A DNA stretch of 64,000 bases from Bursaphelenchus xylophilus (GCA_904066235.2 CAJFCV020000004.1:6262001-6326000), one strand, 5' to 3'; shown: positions 23,664-35,728, counted from the first letter of the stretch. A program made the numbers and translations. The notes: generated by a model not told the origin, from the letters alone.

Positions 23664-24226
23664 TTAGTTACAAATATTTTGTTTTTCGAATATCTTTGCT
23701 CTTCCATGTTCGCACTTCAAGTCCATCGATGTGCAAGATGTAATGGACGGGCTTGAAGCGTTTACGAGTGAACGTGGCCTTAACGGACAAGGTTCCCGGG
23801 TCTCACAGTATTGACCACAGTATCCAGAATCACAAATACAATAATATCTGATCCTGATTTCGGCCAGTTTCCTTGTTTTTGCACATCCCTCCTCTGCATT
23901 GCATACTTTTTGAAGGGCTGCAATTAATTACTCTTAATTGATACTTTTTAAAACAAGATTGTCTGTTATGACTCAGCCGGATGCGGGGTCGTTATCTTGT
24001 TGTATATCATCTATTTGTAACCCTATAACAAATGGAATGTACTAGCCGAATTCCGTTAATTTTGATTCAAACCCGCCCGAAAAACGATGACTAATTGGAT
24101 AAACATTGAAGAAAACCCTCTAGGAAATGCCTGGGGGCAACCGTCGTTTATTCCAAATAAGAACACACCTGCATAAGTTATTAAAGTGGATAGAGACAGA
24201 ATTAGAAAGTATTTAATCCAACACAT
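23664..24226 (-). CDS. Secreted Cys-rich EGF-like protein
   Basis: Two exons are joined across an intron of about 240 bp. The first supplies MCWIKYFLILSLSTLITYA, a good signal peptide. The second encodes a Cys-rich segment (VCNAEEGCAKTRK, YYCICDSGYCGQYCE, EPCPLRP) and a polar C-terminus ending at 23664 after NICN. The C-x-C-x5-C-x3-C spacing is EGF-like but atypical. The product is about 110 residues with no membrane segment after the signal, so it is predicted to be secreted. Spacing to both same-strand neighbours is under 180 bp. The model rests on one plausible splice and should be confirmed with transcripts. Confidence 0.6.
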
Positions 24227-24338
24227 AATGCGGCCAAATGGAACAGCCGGAGGGGATTTATGAAATCCTGTTCCTTTGACATGTTTTTGACAGATTCCAG
24301 GAGAGAAGGAGGCAATCAGGTGTTCGTATGACATTATG

Positions 24339-25377
24339 TTATGTTTGTGTACTTGTGCCGCGGTCATATCTCAGATTATCGTAATCGTTTGGATCCGGGG
24401 GCTTCTGCAACAGATTGTCCGCCTGATCGTAGAGGACTTCCAGATCCACCTAAAGCAATATAATTTTCATGAGTCTGCGATCTTACTTACATCTTTATCA
24501 GAATGCTCTTTCAGTTCTAGATTCTCGCTCTCTTTTAATTCTTCATCATCTCTTTTATGAGTTGCTTTCCTAAACAGTGCTGATAACCCCTGAAAAAAAC
24601 TTACTTGGCAAGAAACAAGAGGATTCCTAATAGAAAACAGCCTAAAGAAAGGCCAATCAGGCCGGATATCCAGATCCACGGGGATATCACGGACCCTTCT
24701 TGTACTTGGCATCCTTTTCCAGGACAACTGAAATGATTAAATTGCGCGTCTTATTGGGAGACAAAGTTTTGTTTTATCGGAATTCTAATCAAATGACGTC
24801 ATTCGAACATTTGAAAGTCATAAATGATTTTTCGAATTTTTATCGTTTAGAAAGCATACGTCATAAAAAAGGAAGTTTGACTTACAAGCAGTGCTCGGCC
24901 CCCGTCCTGATTTCTTCCAAACAAAGCCCCCTTTCTCCGCATCCCCTTGTCGAACAGGGTCTGAATTTACAAGAATGATACACCTTGGGGACCACTTTCA
25001 GAGATCTCACTTGGAACTTCTGGTTTCGTCTTCTGGCTGCACAATCAAAAACCAATTCTCCTTTAGAAGGGTCGTAGTCCGTTATATCGTATATTATACT
25101 GAAGATTCAGTAGTCATTATGTAATACGATGACTTACTGATGTCCCCTCTGAGTTCCCGTCATATTGTGATTGTTCATAGTCAAGAATAAGGATTGAGGA
25201 TCGAATCCGCTATCTTGGAGTGTGCATCTGATTCTGGCATCTTCTCCCGGTCCCAGACTGACAACTTTGGTCTCAGCAATTAAAGAATCACCTTTACAAT
25301 ATAATAATTATTTATCAGCATCGCTTACTGGACATTAACGGAAGCTCATAAAGCGGAATCATCATCTGCATGGCCAT
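24339..25377 (-). CDS. Ig-EGF-transmembrane protein (neuregulin-like layout)
   Basis: Minus-strand exons join to an Ig-like domain (GEDARIRCTLQ for the first cysteine strand, DYDPSKGELVFDCAA for the second), an EGF-like module (CKFRPCSTRGCGERGLC, then CLCPGKGC), and one membrane segment (WISGLIGLSLGCFLLGILLF). A cytoplasmic tail of about 70 residues contains LYDQA and DYDNLRYD tyrosine motifs. The order Ig-EGF-TM is that of vertebrate neuregulin precursors. No long signal peptide is visible: the first Met (25377) leads into MAMQMMIPLYELPL, so a 5' exon may be missing. I do not recognise a nematode ortholog and do not claim orthology to neuregulins. Confidence 0.65.
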
Positions 25378-25733
25378 CTGAATCCGGGCCCGAGTCAGAG
25401 AAAAGGCGGCGTTCGATGACTCTCGACCCGACTCTGGTCCCTAAATCAAGATCTTCCCTTTCCCCCCTTCCTTTTTCGGACTTTTATTCGCGTTGTAACC
25501 GAGACCGAGTTAAAAGGTGTGAAGAATGGACTTGAGCAAACATATGCAGGAATTGCTCAGGTTTTAACCTTTCATCAGACCTCATAAAACTTAAGGTCAA
25601 GGGTCAGATAGCGCCGCTTAATTCGTTGTGTTCATATCGGAGGGGGAAGTGATAACATCAGGGCGAATGTAAACATATGAAAAGAACTACTTCCGTTTAT
25701 TACACCGGTATAAAATAAACTATAATATTAGAT

Positions 25734-28700
25734 CTAATACCAGAGTTCGGGCCAGAAGAGCATTATGATGTTGAGGGCGATCAAGGTCAAGTAGAAGCTG
25801 AGAGAGCAATTCTCCAGTCTTTTGACGACCCGTTCCCAGTAGATCGGAAGTTCATGCCGATGTTTCATATCTCTTCGATGCTCCAATAACTCTCTTAACA
25901 AAGAAATGAGCAAATCCAATTTCTGGGTCTCCAATGGCGGGGGTGCGGGGGGATTCTCTAGCACGATGTCCGTCGAGATTTGCTGTGCTGCTTGTTGCTG
26001 ATACTCCGTAAAATTTAACTGGAAATAAAAACCCTTGGAAGTACTGCACTTACTTCTGTTGGGATCAATGTTTTGAATGCTTGACTGTCCATACTCGAGT
26101 GATTGCTCTGCATCTTGATATCTTTATTTCTGCTCACATTATCTCCTTTTGTTAACCGCAGTCTTTTCGGTGGATAACAACAAAAAAATTGTTTGGCTGT
26201 CAACCACCGAAGCCACATTGGGACCGCTGAGAAAGAAGGATTCCTGAGGGCATATTTCTCCAAATGAACGAAGATTGAGGAGGTGCATGTGGCCACACTG
26301 ATGATCAAGATTAGACTCATGTAATAAATTCCTGAAGAATTATGATTAAAGTCTTAATGATAAAAATAAAATCTGAAGAAATAAATTTTACCTATTAACG
26401 GGACATCCGAAAAGGAGCCACGTTGACCAGGCATCGATTCCAATGAGAACTTCATCTCATCCACTAGCATTAACAACATAACGGACAAGCTGAGTAGAGT
26501 CATCACCCCCAATCTGAACTTGGATTCCCTTCTTCCAGTGGCATTAATCGGAGCATGGAATCCGATAACCGCGACTAAACTAACAAGGGTTGTGGGAAAC
26601 ACAAGATTGAAGACATAATAAAAGGATTGTCTTCGTAATATTAAAACCATCGTGACCACCGAGAAGGATTCATTGTGCAGATAAGGCATCGTGCCATTGC
26701 TAATTCTGGCAGTCTCCTAAAAATAAAAAATGTGATCCTTGAACTCTTTAAGCTTCATGAAGAGTTTATTCTCTTGCTCCCCATATTTGCAGGTGGACAT
26801 AATTGTCCTTCCTTGTTGATAACAATAACCCCTCTCTGCATTCCTCTGCACTTACCAACAACCACTCCTGACTATCATAAAAGTCGCCGAGGAAGACTTC
26901 TTCTTCTTCTACCACTAATTGAACCACATCCGATTGATATGACCAGGACCCAATCTGCAAGGAGCGTTCGTATAAAATAGTCGTAGAAAACAGCTAGCCA
27001 GTGTCTCGGTTGTTCTGCATGGTATGTTTGAAAGCACAGGAAGTAGAGAACACCTCAAGCCCATTTTCCGCCCTGTTGAGCGCCCCAAACTTTGTGGTCG
27101 GGCATTTGGAAATTCGAAAGGTAAAGCCTTAAAGAAGTCCTGCAGAAAGTATTGGTCACTCGGACAACTCCCGACTCAAAAAGACTGCCCATTTATGCGC
27201 ATTTAACCTTTTCCGGCTTCGCGAGATTTGTGTCCAGCTATGACCTTTCAACGAATATTACTGTTCCTTTTGCCCTGGGGCTGTTATTCGATTATTGAGA
27301 AGATTACATTACCGACAACTCATCCCCCGTTTCCACCAAGTACTACTCCCAAAGAGAATCTAGATGGATACGTGGACAGAATCGAAGCCATTGATGTGAC
27401 ATCCAACCAGGTAGTGATTACAACTAGCAAGGTCGGCCCGGCAGAAGATGTTCAAGTCTCCATTGATGTGGTTGACCTCTCTACAGGGGATAAACTACCT
27501 CCAATTAATCTGACTGGGATTTTGCTGGTGATTACTAGAGGTAAGAGTGTTTGTTTTTTTATCTGGTCCCAGACATGTGTACTCTAGTAGATAACATATG
27601 ATTGCAGGAAGATATACGGTAAACTTCCTGAAGCCGAACACTTGGTATGGGATTGCCTTCCGTTCGAGACAACAACATAACAAACCGAATGGACCCATCT
27701 ACATTGACTTTGAAGAACATTTGGTGAGAACTCATCGGGAAGACGGTTCTAATCTCGACGCGGATCCTATTGTGACTGTCAATACGAAGAGGATTGGATC
27801 TGATGGGAAATCGGTAGAGAATCTCGTACTGTCCTTGAAATGGGAACAGCATCCAGATGAAAGGTTAGACTAACGATATATTAAAGTGTCCCATTGTCTT
27901 GCTCAATTTCGGGGGCGAGATTTTACCCTACTAAATATATTATTTGTAGACAAGACCTGGATATGGTAGCAAACGTGAGCCTAGTTTGTGACAACCAGAT
28001 CAAGTTCAAACAAGTCTTTCTGAATCGACGGGAAATCGAAAAATCAGTAGAAGTAAAAGTAAGAAACGATGACTTTGGACATGAAAGATTACGTAATCAC
28101 ATTTAACAGACTTGATTTACAGTTAGACAACATCTTCGAAGTGTTAGAAACTAACAATGGAAGCCGTCAAATCATGGCCTCAATAACCCCAAAGCACTGC
28201 CACAAGTGAGTGTTTGTTCCTAATATTAGGTTGGACGGAAAGTTCGTACGATTTTTTACTGCTGCTATTTTTTCTTGCGCTGATAGAAAAAGACAAACAC
28301 AAATATATGGTATTGGTAGGGGACAGGCATCCCTATCTGGCACTACAACCCTCAGCCATCTTAAGCATGTACGAAGAGAGAACTTAATTTAGACATTTAC
28401 CCATCTTTGGTCTACAAGTAGAGATCCTTTGGCTGGTTTGTTTAACAAGGCATAATAAGAAACTGCTTTAGCACTGCTAAAAAGCTTCCTTTTGATGCTC
28501 TTAATATGCGTGAAGTAGTCGGGGATTAAATCAAAACACAGCCAGAAAACTTGGCTTTAGCAAGACCCACCAAGTTTGAATATGATTTACAACAGTCGCT
28601 TGCCGATGCATTCCTATGGGTCTAACTATGATATGTCAAAGCTAAAGACACTGCCTTACACTTAGGTACCCGTCCTTAGCCAATTGTTTTACTGCGTAAC

Positions 28701-30683
28701 ATGACAGAACTCAATGATTTATTTTTCAAAAACTCGCTTGTGAACTATCGGAGCAATTCGTAAAATTCAAAAAACAGCTCAAAGCAGTTTTCTAATCCTC
28801 CTTTTCTAGGGTGAAAAATGGAGCCTCTGTATCGTTCTACTACTTTATGAAGCAATGGGACTTTCCGTCCAAACTAATAGTAATCTTTAAGGATCTGTTG
28901 GGTGGGAACCCTCTATTCAGAAGTCGGAGGCTACAATTTCCGAAGAGAAGTGAGTCGGAAATGCGAACATATTGACACAATAACATCCAAATCCAAACTG
29001 AGGGATTACAAGAGTTACGAATTCAAGAACAACAGTTTAATTGTCCATACAAGCTACCCCAAAGAACAGAATGATTCTGTAGAAAAAGATTCGTACATCC
29101 AATTAACAGCTATCCCCATCCCCGAGAATTACACTACTCGAGCCAACTCTTCCGAAGATACTACAAGATTTAAAGTCTTCAGGTAATCGACAAAAACAAT
29201 ATTTAAATTTGTTTAGCACCACTGACAACGACACTTTTACTCTGTCAAACCTGGAGCCCGATCGCCTGTATGCCATCCAATACACATATGTGAAACAATC
29301 TCCATTTGCATATGCAGAATCCCGGAGATTTATAATCGAAACAAGATCAAAGAATATGTTTGGACAGACTGTGAAACCAGTGAATGTAATTGTACATAAC
29401 TTAAAACATGAGCCCAAACACATCAACAAGAGTCAAGAGAAAACAAAGATGGAGAACATGTCGATAAGACCCGAGGCTTCCATCAAATTGGATCCCCATT
29501 TCCACAATTATAAGGTCAGTTTAAGGTTGGGTTTGAATTAAATTATTTAAAGGTTGGAGTGGATCTAGAGCCGTTTTGCAATCAGAAAAACGGGACTCAC
29601 ATTTGGTTGGACGGGGATCGTAATGAATTCAGAATCCCGACCAATGATCTTGTAGAATTACAAGAAAATCAGAAACAATGTAGTCCCAACCTATGTTACA
29701 CCACCTCAATAATTGTCAAGGAAAAGGTCTATTCGATGGAGAGGCAATGTAAAAATCTGGCTTCAGAACTGCCGGCCCCGATCCCCATTCAAAGGGATTC
29801 TGGAGTTCTCCGGTCCTCTACTCCTTGGTTAATCCTCCTAATATATGTCATGTATGCCCTATGTTAACTTAAAAATATATAAACTTACATTGAATGAGCA
29901 ATTTTGGACATCGTATGGAAAATATTTCACTGAAATGATGTTTAAAGTAATGTAGCGACTCTACAAATAGCTACCATTAATGGGGCACAGCGCCCTTGAT
30001 GTGATGGGGACAAACATTCTGACTGTGCCGTTGTACATAACTTCAGCCGTGGCTTCCGAATCATACTCTGGAGTGCGGCCTTGGATACTGTAACAATAAA
30101 TACTATTAATCAGACACGGCGGTAATCACCTGTGGAAAAAATAAAATTCTGGTTTCCAGACCCATCTGGCCGGCACGAATGTCACATTCGCCCCAAAATC
30201 AGAAGAATTCCAGGCAATGAAAGGATCAGTCCATCGTACATCAAAGTATGCCGACAAGGTAGCAAGGTTGTTACGTTGATCCTATAAAGGGGTCTAAAAA
30301 TGAAATGCAAACGCACCAAATCTACTATCTGATATAACGATGCCCGTACATGGATATGAGTGATTTCATCTAGATGGAGCACTGGTCGACGGTACGGCCT
30401 TGCTCGATGTCTGAATTGACATGAGTAAATATAAAAAAGAAACTCCTTACTTAATATAATTCAGCAGATTGCTGTTCGGATCCTCAAAAGGAGATGCATC
30501 ATCGTCAAGAGAATCCGAGGAACGGCGTTTCTCAACAAGTTGAACAGGTTTTAATCGTCCTTTGTGATTTCGGGCAAACACGCCTAGCATTCAAATAAAA
30601 TATAAAAAATGATTTGATACGACCCCACCTTGAACTGAAGAGCAAAGGGAAGATAACAGAAGCAGATGAAAGACAGAATGCAT
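25734..30683 (-). CDS. Cys-loop ligand-gated ion channel subunit
   Basis: The gene is in two blocks joined by a 2.9 kb intron. The right block (29908-30683) gives a signal peptide (MHSVFHLLLLSSLCSSVQG), the ligand-binding domain (FDVRWTDPFIAW, WVWKPEFYFF) and the Cys-loop CPINVKYFPYDVQNC, spacing C-x13-C. The left block (25734-26961) continues with IGSWSYQ, the pre-M1 region ending LILRR, M1 (FYYVFNLVFPTTLVSLVAVI), M2 (RLGVMTLLSLSVMLLML), M3, an intracellular loop and M4 (LSFYLTLIALNIIMLFW). The N|IGSW join across the intron is in frame. No vicinal Cys pair is seen before M1, so it is not an acetylcholine alpha-type subunit. It is probably an orphan nematode lgc-class pentameric channel. An unrelated gene lies inside the intron on the other strand. 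Confidence 0.85.
27240..29867 (+). CDS. GPI-type protein with fibronectin-III-like repeats, nested in a channel intron
   Basis: The start MTFQRILLFLLPWGCYSIIE is a signal peptide. Two or more Fn3-like modules follow, recognisable from FLKPNTWYGIAFRSRQ and SNLEPDRLYAIQYTYVK, with several cysteines (VSLVCDN, TPKHCHKICW, RKCEH, PFCNQ). The C-terminus RSSTPWLILLIYVMYALC is hydrophobic and fits a GPI signal. Exon joins I can follow include G|RYTVNF near 27607 and HK|ICWVGTL across an intron (about 28207-28889) that carries a mariner-like relic. The whole gene lies on the opposite strand inside one intron of the Cys-loop channel gene. Function is unknown; it is probably extracellular. Confidence 0.7.
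28226..28877. mobile_element. Degenerate mariner-like element in an intron
   Basis: The left end TTAGGTTGGACGGAAAGTTC and right end GGACTTTCCGTCCAAACTAA are inverted repeats, flanked by TA on each side. TTAGGTTGG is the typical start of mariner terminal repeats and TA is the mariner target site. At 652 bp it is about half the usual length, and the interior is full of stop codons with no recognisable transposase catalytic motif, so it is a dead copy. It sits in an intron of the nested Fn3-like gene. Confidence 0.75.
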
Positions 30684-32261
30684 TGCTCACTGCCAAGTTC
30701 ATACCGTCTTTACTGAGGACATTCCGTTTCTAGTACAATGCCAACGATCACCTGAAATCAGCCTTAAGTGTTTGGAATCACAAATAGCCGACAGACATGT
30801 CATTATGTCACGTTTATCATGATCATTTGATTGATTGGGCTGTGAATTTTGTTTGGTTCATACAGAAAATTGTTTACTTTAATTTAATCCAAAAGTACAT
30901 GGCTTCATCCTAAAATATATCCGTAAAGTGTGTAACTATAAAAATAAAATGTAAAGCCGGCTTCTTTTGGCTTCCCAAAACACCTGTTTTCCTAAAGTGT
31001 GCACAGAAAATGTAAGATTTAACAAAAAATATTATACAGATGTAGTTTCATACTTTGCTAATCTGGGAAAGTAAACCCAGACGGGAATGCGATGATTGTA
31101 GTCATAGCAACCACAGATATCTTGGGATTGTTTTTAAAGAAAGGGGAAACGAGACAGGATGTGATATGCCTGGATGGATAACGTCCTATTCTCGCTTCGT
31201 TTGTTATAAAAACTCTCGAGAATGGCCTTCTTATTAATATTTAAATAGTAGGTCGTTCCGGGGAGTTTCTTGGTAAGAATTCCAAAGGACATCCATCTTT
31301 GATGTGACAGGAAAATGTAATTAAAAAAGTAATGGCAGTCCCGATAAAGGGCTGAGATAATTTCCGAGATGTCTGAGGAGAAAAATCCCTTCAGACGGTG
31401 TTTAAATCTCCCACAGAAGTCTTTAATACCCCCAAAACAACAATTATATTATACTTTATGTGACTCCTCTCCAGTCAAATAATAAAGTTAGCCACTCGAG
31501 ATGTCCATTAAAAAACAAAAAAAAACATTAATTGGCCATTAAAAGGGATGTCTGTAAAAAGGTGACATTTCATGTAGAACAGGGCCGAGGAAGGAAGAAG
31601 AAGTTGGACGTTTGGTGGGTTTGATGAGGACGTCGTGAGGTCCGGAGGACTTGCCCCTCTCGGGCCATTGTCTTCCGACCCCTCGGATGTATTCATATCG
31701 GGTGAGGGATCCGGGGGTGCCTGACTGCCGGTCGGTCCCAGGACGGTCTTCGGCCGTTTCCGCGGCCCTTCCTTTATCTATGTTGCTTTGAAAGAAATGA
31801 CCCTCCACTTGTTGAAATCCACACATTTAGATGTCATAATTTATGCTAATCAGGCTCAGTAATCATCAAACTGTAAGTTTTTTTATCGTTTATTCGTTGG
31901 TGCTTCTTTTCTTGTCATCATTATTTTATTATTCAAGGCTCGGAAAAGACAAACGTGCTCAAACAAAAACATTCATAAATGATTCATTTGGCAACCGTTG
32001 CAGGGATCTTGCAGAATAATTCATATACCTTTAAATACCGTAGTATTTTAAAGATGAATTAGGTCAATAGGGACAAGTGAAGGTGCACATTATCAAAGAC
32101 ATCCGTCCGTTCTTTCTCTCGAGTTTTGACGAGTCTTCTTAGATGACCCGATGACTTTTCGCCCCCTTAACACCTGTCGGATATCTCGGACTTGTTGACT
32201 CATTCCACCGAATGAAAATAAATTTTCGGAACTGTCTACTTGCTCTCTTTCCGACGCGATT
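30684..32261. other. Spacer with a GC-rich open frame
   Basis: Mostly AT-rich without a recognisable gene. A GC-richer stretch at about 31580-31800 keeps minus-strand frames open at 31539-31826 and 31508-31696; the latter starts MNTSEGSEDNGPRGASPP and is Ser/Pro/Asn-rich. It could be a 5' exon of a gene, but I see no good splice partner and no domain, so I leave it uncalled. Confidence 0.4.
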
Positions 32262-32917
32262 TTGATGTTAAAACAAAGAAGAGCGAGCAGTTTGTTGGGT
32301 ATGTGGCTCCTTCGGTTGCTTCTGACTCTCTCCATTATCTCCTTTTCTTCAACTTTTCTGTTGGATGAGGTACCTTTTGAAATAAATCCTCTGATTATTC
32401 ATTGGGAGGATAATGACGTCATTCGAGGGAGACTCAAGGCTTCAGCTGATCTCCATTTGGCTGAGAAATCCCATTTTAAAAATCGAGAGTTTCTGATCGA
32501 GAGTAACAAAGTGGTCTCAGACCACAAAACGGACAGATCCAGAAGAGATTTGGGATTGTTAACAAGTCCCGTAGCAACGGCAGTAGTCACGGGAATGATA
32601 GGTAAGTTAAGATTCGACTAAAACTAATCGCTCTTTTAGGAATGACAGCCAAAGTGGTCTCTGATATTACAAGTTATCATTCGAATCCTTCAAGTGGGGG
32701 CTGTGAATGGTTTGGAACCGCTCCGTTGTGTAATCATGCTTGCCCTAGTGATTACGACTACGTGAGGGGACACAATGGAAGGTGCTCCAACTTCTGGTTG
32801 GCCTCAACTTGTAAACCTGACGACAGTTTCGGGGAGCCTTGTTCAACTTTACTCGGATCTTTTTTCAAAAAAAGATTTTGTTGCAAGTTAGCTTTTTTTG
32901 ATGATGCAATCCCTTAA
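32262..32917 (+). CDS. Secreted or membrane Cys-rich nematode protein
   Basis: Two exons are joined at MIG|MTAK with an intron at about 32602-32639. The N-terminus MMLKQRRASSLLGMWLLRLL continues into a long hydrophobic run, which may be a signal peptide or signal anchor. A dibasic stretch RSRRD could be a cleavage site. The C-terminal Cys-rich domain is CEWFGTAPLCNHACPSDYDY, then GRCSNFWLASTCKPD, FGEPC and KKRFCCK. Small secreted proteins with this C-x-W-x-G-T-A-P-x-C pattern are a nematode family of unknown role, as far as I recall; there is no catalytic signature. About 205 residues. Confidence 0.7.
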
Positions 32918-33717
32918 CACTTTGATTACGAATCGACAATTTGATTTAAAATGATCTATACGTGTCCCTTACAAAGAAATTCTCTTAATTACAGCTCGAC
33001 TTTGTAAAACCAGTGTTATAGAGATGGTTTGGGTGGAGCAGGGATATCAGGTCTTGAAACCGCTATCTCCACCGCCCTCTGGGAGCCAAGAGAATCGACC
33101 GAAAAATTTGACCAAACTTCCCCGAATAGTTCTTATTCTCGAAAGCGAAAAGAAGCGCGCTTCCAGGCCTTGCCTTTTCAGGTTCGAACCCGCAATTTCT
33201 ATTATTTATATTTGTAAATAAATAATACTAGTCGCGCCATAAAGGAAGTAGAATTTGGCACGGTGCGTTCACCCCTTTTTTCCTACGCGCCGCTACGACT
33301 TCCAGGTTTTGCACTGCGCATCCCGCGACGTTGCCAAAAAAATTTCGCCGGATTTTTGTGACTTGCATAAAATTTTATTTTTTTGCGTAACTTTAATAGT
33401 ACGGGACACTTCTTACAATTAGTGCGGAGGTTTGAAACTGCAGAGAAAAGAGAAATTTAAGCGAAGAATATTTTCTGGAGGTCCGCCCACATTTTTTGGA
33501 AAATGGCAACTTATTTTTGTAAAAAATATATGTATTATCAGTCTGTCGGGAAAATAGTGAGCGCAACATCCATCCATCCAAAATCGCATCGCCGCCAACA
33601 AAATGAAATTGCTTTTCACTTCAGCGACGCGACTGGTGCAACGGCATTGCGCTCTCTACTTTCCCGACAGACTGATATTTCGATCCAATGGACGTGTAGA
33701 CTACTTTAAACTAAAAG
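32918..33717. other. Spacer between the two Cys-rich genes
   Basis: Apart from MITE copy 3 (33538-33675) I recognise nothing. Open frames at 33024-33221 are short and lack features. A GGTTCGAACCC string near 33181 resembles a tRNA B-box, but no cloverleaf forms around it. Confidence 0.4.
33538..33675. repeat. MITE family 1, copy 3
   Basis: The ends are TCAGTCTGTCGGGAAAATAG and the near-complement CTACTTTCCCGACAGACTGA with TA on both sides. The sub-terminal GTGAGCGCAA / GCATTGCGCTC pairing is also present. The 12 terminal bases are perfect inverted repeats, so this is one of the best-preserved copies. Confidence 0.85.
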
Positions 33718-34149
33718 ATGCCGATTCGTAGTCTAAGTGTTAATATTAATCAAATTAAATTCATGTCGGATCCAAATGATTGTACCTGGAGTGGTCGTTG
33801 GATGGGAGCAACAACCGCGCACAACGCTTACTGTAGATACGATAATAACATCGGGAGATGTGGTGGAATCACATGCTCCATAAATCATCATGAATACAAG
33901 GTAAGAATATCCAAAGCTTTATCGAATAGTAACATTGCATCTAATAACATTACACTAGGGTAATCACAGCTGATAAAAAATATTCTAAAAACGAATAAAT
34001 TATTTTAGGCAATTGACAGAACAGAAATCGATGGAGAGCAATGCGACAAACTCAGATTGTTCAACATGACCGGACACGCTACCTGTGGATTCATTGCCTG
34101 GGCTGATTCTGAAGGAAATGCCATCAACAGCTGGTATAAAACAAGATAA
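33718..34149 (+). CDS. Small Cys-containing protein (5' end uncertain)
   Basis: Two exons (33718-33900 and 34009-34149) join at EYK|AIDRTE. The product contains NDCTWSGRWMGATTAHNAYC, GRCGGITCSINHHEY, GEQCDKLRLF and ATCGFIAWADSEG, giving about seven cysteines in roughly 105 residues. No signal peptide is seen at the first Met (33718) or at the alternative Met at 33763. An upstream exon may be missing, perhaps beyond the MITE at 33538. I do not recognise the family. It follows another Cys-rich gene on the same strand but does not share its cysteine pattern. Confidence 0.5.
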
Positions 34150-34210
34150 AATATTGAAACAAACTCAAACACATTAAAACGGGTGAATAATGTAAATAAA
34201 GCCATACTCA

Positions 34211-35044
<834 letters not shown>

Positions 35045-35054
35045 CTAAACAACA

Positions 35055-35225
35055 AGGTAAGCACTCCAAATGCAGATCTTGATGAAAATTGGCACAAATT
35101 TAGGTAATTTTTTTCTAAGATATACGCAAAACTCTAGCGCGTCCTCTCGGATCGTTTAATATCCCGGATGCCCCTACAAAGCGCGAGCTATAATTTTCAA
35201 GAATTGGTATGTGGCTTGCAAAATT
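35055..35225. repeat. Remnant of MITE family 2
   Basis: The segment shares GATGAAAATTGGCACAAATTTAG and later GCAAAGCGCGAGCTA-like pieces with the interiors of family 2 copies A and B, but its terminal repeats are mutated. It lies in the short gap between mrpl-55 and dpm-1. Confidence 0.55.
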
Positions 35226-35351
35226 TTCGGAAAAAAAGGCACTTTATGTGATCCACTTGTAAATATTATTAGTGAGCAATCCCTTTAAATATCCTCTGGA
35301 AATAAACCTTCGAATCGAACACCCAAAATATTCAAGTCAATTTATTTGAAC

Positions 35352-35728
35352 CTATTTTTGGAAATATTTCAGATAGTCTCCGGCGTCAAAGTTGTCATCT
35401 AAGACTTCTTCCTTCATCTTCTTGACCTGAGGCTTCCTCAATGCCAATCTCTGCCGCCTCTCATTCTCATCGGCTGTTCTCAGATCAAGTGGAAGTCGAA
35501 CGAAATGCAATGGGGCTGCATAACGAGCTTCGATAGTCGATCCGTCGGACTGCATCAAAGTGATTTTGTATTGCTTCAGGTATTTTGTGCGTGATGGACG
35601 ACCAAGACATGCCCTGTTTGACGTTGCATTTACTAAACCAGAATATAACTACAACAAAAACACTTACTCGAACACAATGAAAACTGACGTACTTGCTTCA
35701 TCCATACACTCGTACGTAACAGTGACAT
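35352..35728 (-). CDS. mrpl-55: Mitochondrial ribosomal protein L55
   Basis: Two exons (right exon starting at 35728) encode MSLLRTSVWMKQVRQFSLC, a basic mitochondrial targeting-like N-terminus. It is followed by NRACLGRPSRTKYLKQYKI, QSDGSTIEARYAAPLHFVRL, PLDLRTADENERRQRLALRK and a C-terminal DDNFDAGDYLKYF. The QPDGSTI...RY.EP and PLDL...ERR.RL.RKP motifs are those of metazoan mL55. About 112 residues, full length. It is divergent to arx-5 with under 200 bp between start codons, and dpm-1 follows on the same strand. Confidence 0.85.

Noticed and set aside
28300..28800. Possible coding remains inside the mariner-like element
   Set aside because: Several stops interrupt every frame and no transposase catalytic motif could be read, so it is treated as a dead element, not a gene.
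33181..33191. GGTTCGAACCC, similar to a tRNA B-box
   Set aside because: No matching A-box at the right distance and no acceptor or anticodon stem can be drawn around it.
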